This document shows, in pieces, positions 16,487 to 25,300 of a stretch of DNA of 64,000 nucleotides. The stretch covers positions 124,001 through 188,000 of the forward strand of contig CAVYJW010000001.1 in NCBI GenBank assembly GCA_963768945.1, read 5' to 3'. Below the pieces are notes generated by a model that searched no databases, had not been told where the DNA came from, and was given only the letters and a program-made list of their open reading frames with translations. Both the position numbers and the translations under genes were made by a program. How positions within the stretch are numbered: the first letter of the stretch is position 1; each line of letters begins with the position of its first letter. Source of the DNA: RYN-230 sp963768945 (GTDB lineage: Bacteria; Actinomycetota; Actinomycetes; Streptosporangiales; Streptosporangiaceae).

Positions 16487-17089
16487 CTAGAGGTCCAGGC
16501 CGTAAGCCAGCAGGGTGAACCCCGGCACCGGGTCCCAGTCGCGGTCCGGCAGGCGGCGGAACCCGGCCTCCGTATAAAGGTGCTGCGCGGCGAGCATGGT
16601 CGTCTGGGTGGACAGCAGCAGGCGCTGCACGCCGCTGGCCCGGGCCCGGTCGGTGACCGCCCGGAGCAGGGCCCGGCCCACACCGCGCCCGCGGGCCTCC
16701 GGGGCCACCGCCAGCGCCCGGAACTCGGCCTCGTCCGGGCCCCGGACCACGTGCTCGGCATGCGGCCACAGCTGCAGCATGACGGTGCCCAGGAGCCTGT
16801 GCGTCCTGCTGCCTTCGCCCTCGTTCCCGACCGCCACCAGGATCTGCCCGATACCGTCGTGACCCAGTGTGCGGAGGGTCTCGCCGTAGTGGGAGGCGTC
16901 GGCGAGGAACCCGCCCGCCTCGTAGGCCGCCACCCGCAGAGCGCCAATCTCGGCCAGTTCGGCGGGCCGGGCGTCGCGCACGATCACCGCAGGGGATGGC
17001 GGGGCGGCCGCAGGGGACTCCGGGGCAGCCGCAGGGGATTCCGGCCCAGACTGCGGCGCCGATCCTGCGGCACGCGTCGTCTCTGACAC
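16487..17089 (-). CDS. GNAT family N-acetyltransferase
   Basis: A 200-residue protein. An N-terminal Pro/Ala/Ser-rich linker with a repeated ESPAAAP unit is followed by a GNAT fold: IVRDARPAELAEIGALRVAAYEAGGFL, the acetyl-CoA loop APEARGRGVGRALL, and AQHLYTEAGFRRLP. The substrate is unknown. The GTG start at 17089 gives the domain boundary; the open frame continues upstream into the remnant of an acyl-CoA dehydrogenase, which I do not count as part of this gene. No clear ribosome site is visible. Confidence 0.8.
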   Translation of the reverse strand: MSETTRAAGSAPQSGPESPAAAPESPAAAPPSPAVIVRDARPAELAEIGALRVAAYEAGGFLADASHYGETLRTLGHDGIGQILVAVGNEGEGSRTHRLLGTVMLQLWPHAEHVVRGPDEAEFRALAVAPEARGRGVGRALLRAVTDRARASGVQRLLLSTQTTMLAAQHLYTEAGFRRLPDRDWDPVPGFTLLAYGLDL

Positions 17090-17130
17090 TGGGGCACACC
17101 GTTCTGCTCGGGGAAACGTTCGCACTCTAC

Positions 17131-17626
17131 CTACCTGGCCCACGCCTGCCTCGGGCACGGGCCGGGTGAGCAGCCTGGCCAGGGACTGCCTGATCGGCGG
17201 CCGCGAGCCGAACACCAGCAGGAACAGGGCTTCGCGGGCCAGCCACTGCGCGTCCCGATCGGCCCGGATGGCCGTGGAACCCTGGCTGACACCAACGCCC
17301 CAGTCGCGCACAGGGCCAGCTCGCAGGCGGCCGCGCGGGCCGCGGGCATGGCGTCCGGGTCGGCCGCGTCCAGCGCTGCCCGGCACCTGGCGAGCTGTTC
17401 GTCCAACGGGCCTGGGCCGATGAGCTCGCAGCACCGGGCGGCCAGGCCGAGCGCGAGCGAGCCGTGCGCCCGCAGCCCGGCCGCGTCACTGGTCCAGGGG
17501 CAGGGTGGCCGTCACCCGCTCCTGCGGGACGGGGTGAGCGGTGAAGGTGAGCTGCACGGTGGAACTGGCCGTCACGGCCACCAGGGACAGGGGCTCCGCC
17601 GTGAGTGAGAACCCGGCCCGGGCGTC
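17131..17626 (-). pseudogene. Acyl-CoA dehydrogenase remnant (3' half)
   Basis: Reading three frames in turn gives one acyl-CoA dehydrogenase C-terminal half. First SLTAEPLSLVAVTASSTVQL and HPVPQERVTATLP, then SDAAGLRAHGSLALGLAARC with ELIGPGPLDEQLARC and AARAAACELAL, then AQWLAREALFLLVFGSRP. Frame changes are near 17490 and 17290. The N-terminal half is missing. The last frame runs on into the GNAT gene. This is a dead gene unless both frameshifts are sequencing errors, and even then the 5' half is gone. Confidence 0.65.
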
Positions 17627-17794
17627 AGCGGCGACCCACCCCGGCTGGCCATGCAGTACCACGAGGGTGTGCATGTGCAGGTAGGAAACCGTTCCTGCGA
17701 TCAGTGCCAGCAATGCGACGCATCCGGTCGTTCTCCACCCCGATCCACAGGTCCGGCGCCGTCCTTCACGACCGGCACCCGACTGTGAAAACAT
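17627..17794 (-). pseudogene. DUF2637-like 5' fragment fused to the remnant
   Basis: An open frame starting at 17794 encodes about 56 residues containing ALIAGTVSYLHMHTLVVLHG and QPGWVAA. This matches the first membrane part of DUF2637 proteins, which normally continue TPLSVDG. After VAA it switches without a frame break into acyl-CoA dehydrogenase sequence. A deletion seems to have joined two genes here. The DUF2637 assignment is by pattern memory only. Confidence 0.5.
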
Positions 17795-17857
17795 CAGTCA
17801 GCATGTATTTGGATGTAATCGCCCCTCGGACGCTACCCATTACCCCATATTGGTCTA

Positions 17858-17865
17858 TGTGTTCT
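17858..17865. repeat. Left copy of 8-bp target duplication
   Basis: TGTGTTCT directly outside the left inverted repeat of the IS66-family element. An identical copy lies directly outside the right end. Confidence 0.9.
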
Positions 17866-17883
17866 GTAACTGGATAGGCCTGC
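17866..17883 (+). repeat. IS66-family left terminal inverted repeat
   Basis: GTAACTGGATAGGCCTGC; pairs with 20347-20364 at 17 of 18 positions. Confidence 0.9.
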
Positions 17884-17939
17884 TGTTACCGGTGATTGTG
17901 GTTGCGCGTTGGGTAACCGGCTGCGGGCCGGGCTGGGTG

Positions 17940-19427
17940 TTACAGGACTTCGGGTATCCAGGGGTCGCCTTGGGCTGCGCGGATCAGCGCGTCAAGCCAG
18001 CCAATGTCGTGCCGGGATGCTGTGGCGAGGTAGGAGCGGATGGCGCAGAAGATCTCGGCGCCGGTCATGGACCGCATGCAGCCGGAGACTTTGATCCGGA
18101 GCTTGCACATCCTGATGACCTGCTCGGCTTCGTTGTTGTCAAACGGTACTCGCAGGTCTGTCGCGAACCGCAGGTAGTCCGCCTGGCGCTGCTTCATCCG
18201 GGTGGCCAGGGCGTGCCGTTTCTTCTGCAGCCCGGTGCGGCGTGCGGCGTTGAGCGCGATGCCGGTCTCAGCGGCTTTCTTGAACCAGTCGCTGTGCTCG
18301 GCGAGGATCTCGGCGTCGATGCCGTCGTGGCCGGCTTCGCGGGCCTCACCTGCGGCGGCTTTCTTGAGGGCGAGGAGGGCATCGATGGCCTGCCTGGCCC
18401 AGGCGTTGTCCAGGTCGGTGCCGGTCTCGGTGACCGCGGTCAGCTCCCGGAGCACGTGAGCGTTACACAACGCGTGCGCGGCGCCCTTATAGGTGTCATA
18501 TGGCGCCCAGGCGTCGTGGCAGGCGATCCCGGCGAAGGACGGCAGCACCCCGGCCGCGTCCATCCCCTCGGTGCCCCGTTTGGCGTGCGCGGTATGCAGC
18601 ACGTACCTCCCGGCCGCGGCCGAGTGCACCCAGGCCAGCTTGCCGGCTACCCGGAACCCGGTCTCATCGAAGTGCGCCACCCCGGACGCGAGCAGGGCCT
18701 TGATGATCGCGTCGATCGCCGGGGCGATGAAGGCGGCGATCTTCCTCGCCGCCACCGCGATCACCGCAGGAGACGGGGCGCAGCCGAACATGTCCGCCAG
18801 CGCGGCGCAGGCCCTGTTGCGAGACAGGAACTGCCCGTGCCACAGGTACACCCCCAGCGCCGCGGCCCGCGGCCCGTACTGCACCGGCGCAGTCACCCCC
18901 GGCGGCGCGGCCGCCTTGGTCCGCTCCCCGCAGCACGGGCATTCCCTCTCGATCATCTGATGCTCGGTGTCCTCGGCCCGCACCGGCGGGATCTCGGTCA
19001 GCTGACGCCGCTCCATTCCCGTCAGCGCCGCATCCTCCAGCCTGGCTCCGCACTCACGGCAGGCAGCGGGCTCATGCCGGACCACATGATCAGGGTGATC
19101 GGTCAACTGCAACGTCGCGCCCGGCTGCCCCTTCGGCCGGCCGGGCTTGCGGCCGGAGGTCTTGCGCAGCGACTTCGGCACCGGCTTGGCCAGCCCGCCG
19201 GCCGAGGGCGGCATGGACGAGTTCTTCGAATTCCGCTTCACCCGCGCCGCCAGGTCCGCCACCTGCGCCCGCAGCCCCTCCAGCTCCGCCTCCAGCACCG
19301 CGACTCGCGCGTCCCGCTCGGCCAGCAGCTCCCGCAGCCGCATGTTCGCCGTGCGCAGCCCGGCAACTGTCTCAGCCAGCGCAGCCGCCTCGCCGGGCAC
19401 AGGGGGCGTATCGGGCACAAGCCGCAC
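17940..19427 (-). CDS. IS66-family transposase (TnpC-type)
   Basis: A 495-residue DDE transposase. The N-terminal leucine-rich coiled coil (about 12-62) is followed by the IS66 motif KRNSKNSSMPPS, a zinc-binding region (CRECGA, then CPCCGE), and the catalytic core with HFDETGFRVAG, CHDAWAPYD, ALCNAHVLREL and the C-terminal NNEAEQVIRMCKLRIKVSG carrying the Glu. The length is normal and no internal stop is seen, so it should be active. The stop lies about 75 bases from the left end. It is downstream of the KH-domain gene by 98 bases, probably in one transcript. Confidence 0.95.
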   Translation of the reverse strand: MRLVPDTPPVPGEAAALAETVAGLRTANMRLRELLAERDARVAVLEAELEGLRAQVADLAARVKRNSKNSSMPPSAGGLAKPVPKSLRKTSGRKPGRPKGQPGATLQLTDHPDHVVRHEPAACRECGARLEDAALTGMERRQLTEIPPVRAEDTEHQMIERECPCCGERTKAAAPPGVTAPVQYGPRAAALGVYLWHGQFLSRNRACAALADMFGCAPSPAVIAVAARKIAAFIAPAIDAIIKALLASGVAHFDETGFRVAGKLAWVHSAAAGRYVLHTAHAKRGTEGMDAAGVLPSFAGIACHDAWAPYDTYKGAAHALCNAHVLRELTAVTETGTDLDNAWARQAIDALLALKKAAAGEAREAGHDGIDAEILAEHSDWFKKAAETGIALNAARRTGLQKKRHALATRMKQRQADYLRFATDLRVPFDNNEAEQVIRMCKLRIKVSGCMRSMTGAEIFCAIRSYLATASRHDIGWLDALIRAAQGDPWIPEVL

Positions 19428-19525
19428 AACACCACGGCCGGCCCGCCGTGATCAAGGCGACACGCCGGGCCGGCCACAGCACTCAGGACCGCCGCGCCGC
19501 CGCGCACAGACGCCGGCCCCGGTCC

Positions 19526-20107
19526 TCAGCCCGCACGCCCGGACCCTGCGTCCCCCGGCCCCTCCTGCGGGCCAGGCTTCACCAGCATGCTCAGCTGCAC
19601 CGGCTTGCCGGTCAGCTCCTCCAGCTCGGCGCGGAGCCGGTCAGCCTCCGCACCGCCATGGCCGGACACCACGCCCGGCCGGGCAGCCTCGATATCAACC
19701 CGGACCTGGTCCAGGTCCCCGCCGACCGACACCGCCGATACCCCGGCCGCCTGTCCTATCCGCCGGCGCACCAGCTCACCGATCTCCTCGATGCGAAGCG
19801 CCTGGACCGTCATGATCTCCGAGCCGGCGGTGACCCCGGCCTCCCCGGCCCCGGCCACCTCGACGTGGTCCGCTAGCAGCCGGTTCGCCATGTCCCGGCG
19901 GCCCGGCTCATCCGCCGCCGCATACGCCCGGGCCGCCTCATCGGTCAGCTCCAGGTCCACATGCGGATTCAGGTACACCCGCAACACCACCGGCGGCCGG
20001 CCCGGATCACGCCCGGCGATGACCATCCGGCGGGCGACCGTGTACTTCTCCCCGGTCTCGGCCATCCGGGCCCGGACCTGCTTCTTGAACGCGCTGTCCT
20101 CAGTCAC
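19526..20107 (-). CDS. IS passenger protein with ribosomal S3-like KH domain
   Basis: A 193-residue protein in the same element and orientation as the transposase. The N-terminus (FKKQVRARMAETGEKYTVAR) is a basic helical motif I recall from assorted actinobacterial accessory proteins. The C-terminal part, about 125-178, reads QVRVDIEAARPGVVSG, then GAEADRLRAELEELTGKPVQL. Actinobacterial ribosomal protein S3 reads RVRVDIHTARPGIVIG, then GAEADRIRGDLEKLTGKQVQL. The KH signature GXXG is kept (GHGG). The middle part is unassigned. The GTG start at 20107 has GAGG eight bases upstream. A nucleic-acid-binding role in transposition or its control is inferred; the host origin of the domain is suggested by the close similarity. 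Confidence 0.8.
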   Translation of the reverse strand: MTEDSAFKKQVRARMAETGEKYTVARRMVIAGRDPGRPPVVLRVYLNPHVDLELTDEAARAYAAADEPGRRDMANRLLADHVEVAGAGEAGVTAGSEIMTVQALRIEEIGELVRRRIGQAAGVSAVSVGGDLDQVRVDIEAARPGVVSGHGGAEADRLRAELEELTGKPVQLSMLVKPGPQEGPGDAGSGRAG

Positions 20108-20346
20108 GCCATGTCCCTCACGGCGACGCTGCCCCGCGCCCTGATCGCCTGGCTCAGCGGTGACTGATCTGCCCCAGCTAGCGCGAACCGGCGGCCCTTG
20201 TCCTCACCGCCACCGCGGGCGCGGGCCACGACAGCTCGGAGTGCGGCAGGCGCCACTGCCTGCGCCCAGGCTACCCAGCCTGCCCATTTACCTCAAACCA
20301 GCACATCCCGGCCCGCTCACGAGCCAATTCCAGCCGCAAGCCCAAT

Positions 20347-20364
20347 GCAGACCTATCCAGTTAC
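20347..20364 (-). repeat. IS66-family right terminal inverted repeat
   Basis: GCAGACCTATCCAGTTAC; complement of the left end with one mismatch. Confidence 0.9.
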
Positions 20365-20372
20365 TGTGTTCT
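20365..20372. repeat. Right copy of 8-bp target duplication
   Basis: TGTGTTCT, identical to 17858-17865. Confidence 0.9.
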
Positions 20373-20386
20373 AGAACCCAACGAAG

Positions 20387-20416
20387 TTGACTTGAGCCAA
20401 GTTGTACAGGTACCCT
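20387..20416 (+). promoter_or_regulatory. Sigma-70-type promoter before the NYN gene
   Basis: TTGACT, 18 bases, TACCCT. The predicted start is only a few bases before a strong intrinsic terminator, so a transcript begun here would meet the hairpin at once. Confidence 0.5.
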
Positions 20417-20428
20417 GAGGGCCTTACT

Positions 20429-20462
20429 CCCCGCCGTCCTCCGGGACTGGCGGGGCTTTTTT
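20429..20462 (+). terminator. Strong intrinsic terminator or attenuator
   Basis: CCCCGCC pairs with GGCGGGG and the inner GTCC with GGAC around loop TCCG, with one bulged base, followed by C and six T. This is a rare, textbook rho-independent terminator for so GC-rich a genome. It lies between the promoter at 20387 and the NYN gene at 20479. Confidence 0.85.
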
Positions 20463-20478
20463 GTTGAGGTGTCGCGAC

Positions 20479-21063
20479 GTGGACGAGCGCGTAGCCGTCT
20501 TCATCGATTACCAGAACGTTCATCTGGTTGGTCACGGCCTCTTCGGCGGCGGCCAGGAGCTGTTCAGGTGCGTCCCCAACCCAGCGCGACTGGCGGACCT
20601 GATCGTCAGCCGGCGCAGGCGGCCGAGCGTGGTCACCGCAGTGCGCGTCTACCGGGGACGGCCGGATCCGAACCACCAGCCGGTGGTGACCGCATCCAAC
20701 GATGCCCAGGCCTCGCACTGGACTCGTGACCGGCGGGTTCACGTAGTCCGCCGTCAGCTCAACTACCGCGCGTGGCCTGGGCAGCCACCGCAGGAGAAGG
20801 GCATCGACGTCGCCATCGCCGTGGACATGATCCATTTGGCGTTCCGCAAGCAGTACGACGCGATGGTGCTGTTCTCAAGTGACACTGACCTGCTGCCCGC
20901 TCTTGAATCAATCGTCCAGTTGCGCTTAGGCCATGTTGAGGTGGCCTGCTGGGCCGGATTCAAGCCCCTGCGGTTCCCTGGCAACCCGCCACGACCCTGG
21001 TGTCACTCACTGAGCGAGGCCGACTGGCAAGCGGTAACGGAGGATTGGAAGGGCCGCATATGA
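20479..21063 (+). CDS. NYN (PIN-like) domain protein, putative RNase
   Basis: About 194 residues. NYN-domain signatures are VAVFIDYQNVHLVGHG at the start (first Asp), KGIDVAIAVDMIHLA in the middle, and VLFSSDTDLLPALESI toward the end, giving the acidic metal site of LabA/NYN nucleases. The GTG start at 20479 has a weak GAGG; a TTG at 20461 is the alternative. G+C is a little lower than in neighbours. It lies between the IS and a decayed integrase, so it is probably part of an acquired island. Such stand-alone NYN proteins occur in defence and RNA turnover contexts; the role here is unknown. Confidence 0.8.
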   Translation: MDERVAVFIDYQNVHLVGHGLFGGGQELFRCVPNPARLADLIVSRRRRPSVVTAVRVYRGRPDPNHQPVVTASNDAQASHWTRDRRVHVVRRQLNYRAWPGQPPQEKGIDVAIAVDMIHLAFRKQYDAMVLFSSDTDLLPALESIVQLRLGHVEVACWAGFKPLRFPGNPPRPWCHSLSEADWQAVTEDWKGRI

Positions 21064-21374
21064 ACGCTCGCGGTCCTTCAGACGAGAGGCTCACCCTCAT
21101 CTCCTCCGCGCTAGGCTTGCCAGCACGCCAAACCGTGCCAGCGAGCAGGGCGGCAAACGATACGCATCGGTCGTCGTCCACTTAATCCACAGGTCTGCGT
21201 CTGCGGGTCAAGTGAAGACCGACTCTCGACTGCGAACATGCCTGACAGCACCCATTGGGATTTGGGTGCAATCCGTCCTCGATCTGGACCCCCTCCATCT
21301 GAGAGTGACTCTCGCCCCGCGGGTGCGCTGGTGACAGGGATATTTGAGCCGCACACCCGGCACGGCGCCGGGGC
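21064..21374. other. Intergenic region with one hairpin
   Basis: No gene is supported. A perfect 7-bp stem GCACCCA/TGGGTGC (21248-21254, 21263-21269) with an eight-base loop is the only clear structure; it has no T-tract. Confidence 0.4.
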
Positions 21375-22169
21375 GTGAGGTCAACCGCAGGCGTGGCTAT
21401 TGAAGCGGCCCGGGCCTATTTCGGGCATTTGCAGGCGGCGGGGCGGTCGCAGACCGACGATCCGGTCGTATGGCTTGGACTTGCTGCGCTGGTTCCGTTT
21501 CGTGCGGGCGGCCGGGGTGGCCTGGGACCAGGCGACCCGGGCCGAGGCCCGGGAGTTCTGCCGCTGGCTGGTGGTGGCCGGTAAGCCCGTCCGCCCGCAT
21601 TGGCGGGAGCGGCGGCTGGGGCCGGAGGTGCCTGGCCTGGCGTCGGGCCGGGCGTATGCGCCGTCGGTGCGCGCGCATTGCGAGACCGTGCTGCGCAGCT
21701 TTACGACTTTCATGTGGAGGCGGGCACGGCCCGCTGGTCAACCTGTTCCCGCTGGAGCGGTCGCGAAGGCTGGACGGGTGCACGCCCACCACAACCGATG
21801 GAGCCTTACCGGCGCGAGCGCAGCGGTTTGTACCGGCCGGTGGTGCCGTCCCGGGTCCCGCGCAAAGACCCGGGACGGCAGCTGATCACCGTGATCCGTA
21901 GGGGACCCGGGCGGTGCAGCAGTTGCCGGCCTCAGCCGATGCGTTCGTGTGGCGCGGCTGTATCAGCTGGAAAAATAGACGGCGATCTGCCCCGCGGCAG
22001 CAGGCAGCCGTTGTGGTGGACGCTGCGGCAGCCGTTCCGGCCACTGGGCTATCACGCGGCGCCCCGCATGTTCGAGCGGGCCGGCGCGATCGCCGGCACC
22101 GGCGCGACGCTGCACTCGCTGCGCCTGGACCTGGCCCCGTCAGCTGCCCGCCGCGTGAACAGCATCTGA
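21375..22169 (+). pseudogene. Tyrosine recombinase (phage-type integrase), decayed
   Basis: Fragments in several frames join into one integrase. They are ARAYFGHLQAAGRSQ, then IRSYGLDLLRWFRFVRAAGV and AEAREFCRWLV, then YDFHVEAGT, PLVNLFPLERSRR, YRRERSGLYRPVVPSRVPR, QQLPASADAFVW, and finally YHAAPRMFERAGAIAGTGAT with LHSLR. At least five frame changes are needed, and the catalytic HxxR and Tyr parts after LHSLR are lost. It marks an old integration event near the IS. Confidence 0.75.
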
Positions 22170-22341
22170 AACGGCACCACACTCAGAAGACCCAGGCCAG
22201 CGAAAGCTACCTGCCAGTCACCTACATTCGTGTCCCACACCCCGGGCCCCATGTTCTAGGACCCGAGTGTCCCCAGTCGTTGCTACCGTCGATCGGAGCA
22301 AGGCGCGGCCTGGTCAGGCCGGCGGGCGGGGAGCTGCGGGC

Positions 22342-25300
22342 ATGCTGGTAATCCACGGGATCTGGGCCCGGGGTGCGCTCTGCCTGTGGGCGGAGGACTC
22401 GGAGCTCCCGGCCAGCCCGCCTGCCCCCGCCAGCGGCCGGCCCTCCCGGGCGGCCCGGCCGCACCCGTTCGCGGCCGATCCTGATGTGCTGGCCGACGCG
22501 CTCGGCGGACTCGGCGACGGCCTGCGTGACCTGGCCGGCAAGGCGGCCGCGGACGAGCTGACTCTCTGGCTGCCGTCCGCTGGCGCGGGGCCGGCGGCCG
22601 CACCCGAGCTGATCAGGCCGGCCGACCTGCCCGGCGAGGGGGACGGGAGCGGGAGGGGCCCGGGCCGTGGCCGCCGGGCCGCGCTCGGCTCCTGGCGGAT
22701 CCCCGCGCTGGCCTTCGGTCCGGCCGCCGCGCTCACGATCCTGGCCGGCCTGGACCCGGTGGACACTCCGCCGGGCGCCGTCAGCCATCCCGACATGACC
22801 GCCGGGGGCTCGGCGGTCTACTGGGCCGCCGTGGCCCGGTTCGCGGCCGATCTATGCGCCCGCGGCCGGGTCCTGCCGGGGCTGCGCCGGGCCGGCGACG
22901 AACCGTCTGGGGACGAACTGTCTGGGGGCGGACCTTCCGGCGGCGTCTGGACCGCGTCCTGGCGGACGGTGCTGACCGGCCCGGACGGGCCGCGGGCCGC
23001 GGAGCTGGCCGGGGCCATGCCGCCGGTCTGCCGGGCCGGTGAACCGGGCGGCGAGCCACCCGGGCCGCTGCTGGCCACCGCGCTGGACGCGCTGGCCGAC
23101 GCGACCGCGCGGGCCCGGCTGGACGCGTCCGAGGGCGCGCGCCGCGCGCGTGATGACGGTGATGCACCGGGCGGCCCGCCGGGCTGGGCCCTTCTTCCGC
23201 CGCGGCGTGGCCGGCGGCCCGCCCGGGTCCCGGTGCCGGAGCGCTGGGCGGCCGCGCTGACCGGCCCCGACGCCGAAGTCGAGGTGGCCAGCGCGGAGGA
23301 CGAGGCGGAGGCGGCCGCGCTGGCCGCCAGCCTGGCCGCCTGGCGGGCCGCCGCCCAGGCCCCGGCCGGCCCGGTGCGCACCTGCTTCCGCCTGGTGGAG
23401 CCGGTGCAACAAGAGGACAACCCTGACGACGGCCAGCCTGCCGGACCCCCCGACGACCGATGGCACGTCGAGTTCGCCCTGCAGTCAGCCGAGGACCCCA
23501 GCCTGATGCTGGCCGCTGACGACGTATGGGCGGGCACTGGCGGCTGGGCGCCGGGCGGGATCACCCGCCCCGACGAGGAACTGCTGGCCGGGCTGGGGGC
23601 GGCCACGAGGCTGTTCGGAGAGCTGGAAGACGCGCTCCGGGACCCGGCGCCCGCCTCGGTCACGCTGGACACGGCGGGCGCGTTCCGGTTCCTCAAGGAG
23701 ACCGGCCCGCTGCTGTCCGGAGCCGGGTTCGGCGTGCTGCTGCCGGACTGGGCCCGCAAGGCCCGGCTCGGCCTGAAGCTCACCTCCCGGTCCCGGGCCG
23801 CCTCAGGCGCCACCGCGTCCGCCCCGGCGAGTGGCGCAGGCGGGAACGGCTTCGGCCTGAACGACCTGGTCGAGTTCCGCTACGACCTGGCCGTCGGCGA
23901 CACCACGCTGGACGCGGACGAGCTCGCCGAACTGGCCCAGCTCAAGATCCCCCTGGTCCGGGTCCGCGGACAGTGGGTCGAGCTGGACGACCGCAACCTG
24001 CGGGCCGCGCTGACGTTCATGGAGCGCGGCCGCCAGGGCGTGATGCGGGCGGGCGACGTCCTGGTGGCCGGGCTGCGCGGCCCGGAGGAGGATCTCGAGG
24101 TCACGGCGGTCACGGCGGATGGCTGGCTGGGTGACCTGCTCTCCGGGCAGTCCGGCCACTCGCTGACCCCGGTGACCACACCCGCCTCCTTCCGCGGCGA
24201 TCTGCGGCCTTACCAGGAGCGCGGCCTGGCCTGGCTGTCCTTCCTCAGCGACCTGGGCCTGGGCGGGATCCTGGCCGATGACATGGGGCTGGGCAAGAGC
24301 GTGCAGACGCTGGCGTTGCTGGACCGCGAACGCGCGGTGCGCGACGGGACGATCGTGGCGGATCAGGCACCGCAGGCCAGTGGGACGTCGAAGCCCGCTG
24401 AGACGGCGGAGCCGGGAGAGCCAGGCCCCACGCTCCTCGTCTGTCCCATGTCGCTCGTCGGGAACTGGCAGCGTGAGGCGGAGCGGTTCACCCCGGACCT
24501 GGCCGTGCACGTGCACCACGGCTCGGACCGGCTGTCCGGCGCCGAGCTGCACGCCGCGCTGACCGGGGCCGACCTGGTCATCACCACCTACGCGCTGGCC
24601 GCCCGGGACCGCGAGGCGCTGGGCGCGGTGCCCTGGCGGCGAGTGGTGTGCGACGAGGCCCAGAACATCAAGAACGCGGGCACCCGGCAGGCCCGCGCAG
24701 TGCGCGCCCTGCCCGCCCGGTCCCGGCTCGCGCTGACCGGCACCCCGGTCGAGAACCACCTGGGCGAGCTGTGGTCGATCATGGAATTCACGAGCCCGGG
24801 GCTGCTCGGCCCGGCGGAGAAGTTCCGGGAGAGCTTCGCGGTCCCGGTGCAGCGGCACGGCGACGAGGAAGCCGCGGCCCGGCTGAAGCGGCTGACCGGC
24901 CCGTTCATCCTGCGCCGGCTCAAGACCGACCGGTCGATCATCTCCGACCTGCCCGACAAGGTCGAGATGAAGATCTGGTGCACGCTCACCCCGGAACAGG
25001 CCTCCCTCTACCAGGCCACGGTGACTGACATGCTGGCCCGGATCGACGCCGCCGAGGCCGACATCGAGCGGCGCGGCCTGGTGCTGGCCACCATGGCCAA
25101 GCTGAAGCAGGTCTGCAACCATCCGGCGCACCTGCTGGGGGACGGCTCCCGGCTGCCTGGCCGCTCCGGCAAGCTGGCCCGGCTGGAAGAGATCTGCGAC
25201 GAGATCGTCGCGGCCGGGGACAAGGCGCTGTGCTTCACGCAGTACGCCGAGTTCGGCCGGGTGCTCCAGCCCTACCTGGCCGCGCGGCTTGGCTGCCCGG

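Larger units (their letters stand above)
17866..20364. mobile_element. Complete IS66-family insertion sequence with passenger gene
   Basis: A 2499-bp element with terminal inverted repeats GTAACTGGATAGGCCTGC (17866-17883) and its complement with one change (20347-20364), flanked by perfect 8-bp duplications. GTAA ends and 8-bp duplications are standard for the IS66 family. It holds one transposase gene of the ISBst12 organisation (no tnpA or tnpB seen) and, upstream on the same strand, a second gene with a KH-like domain. Bases 20108-20346 are a non-coding leader. Confidence 0.92.
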
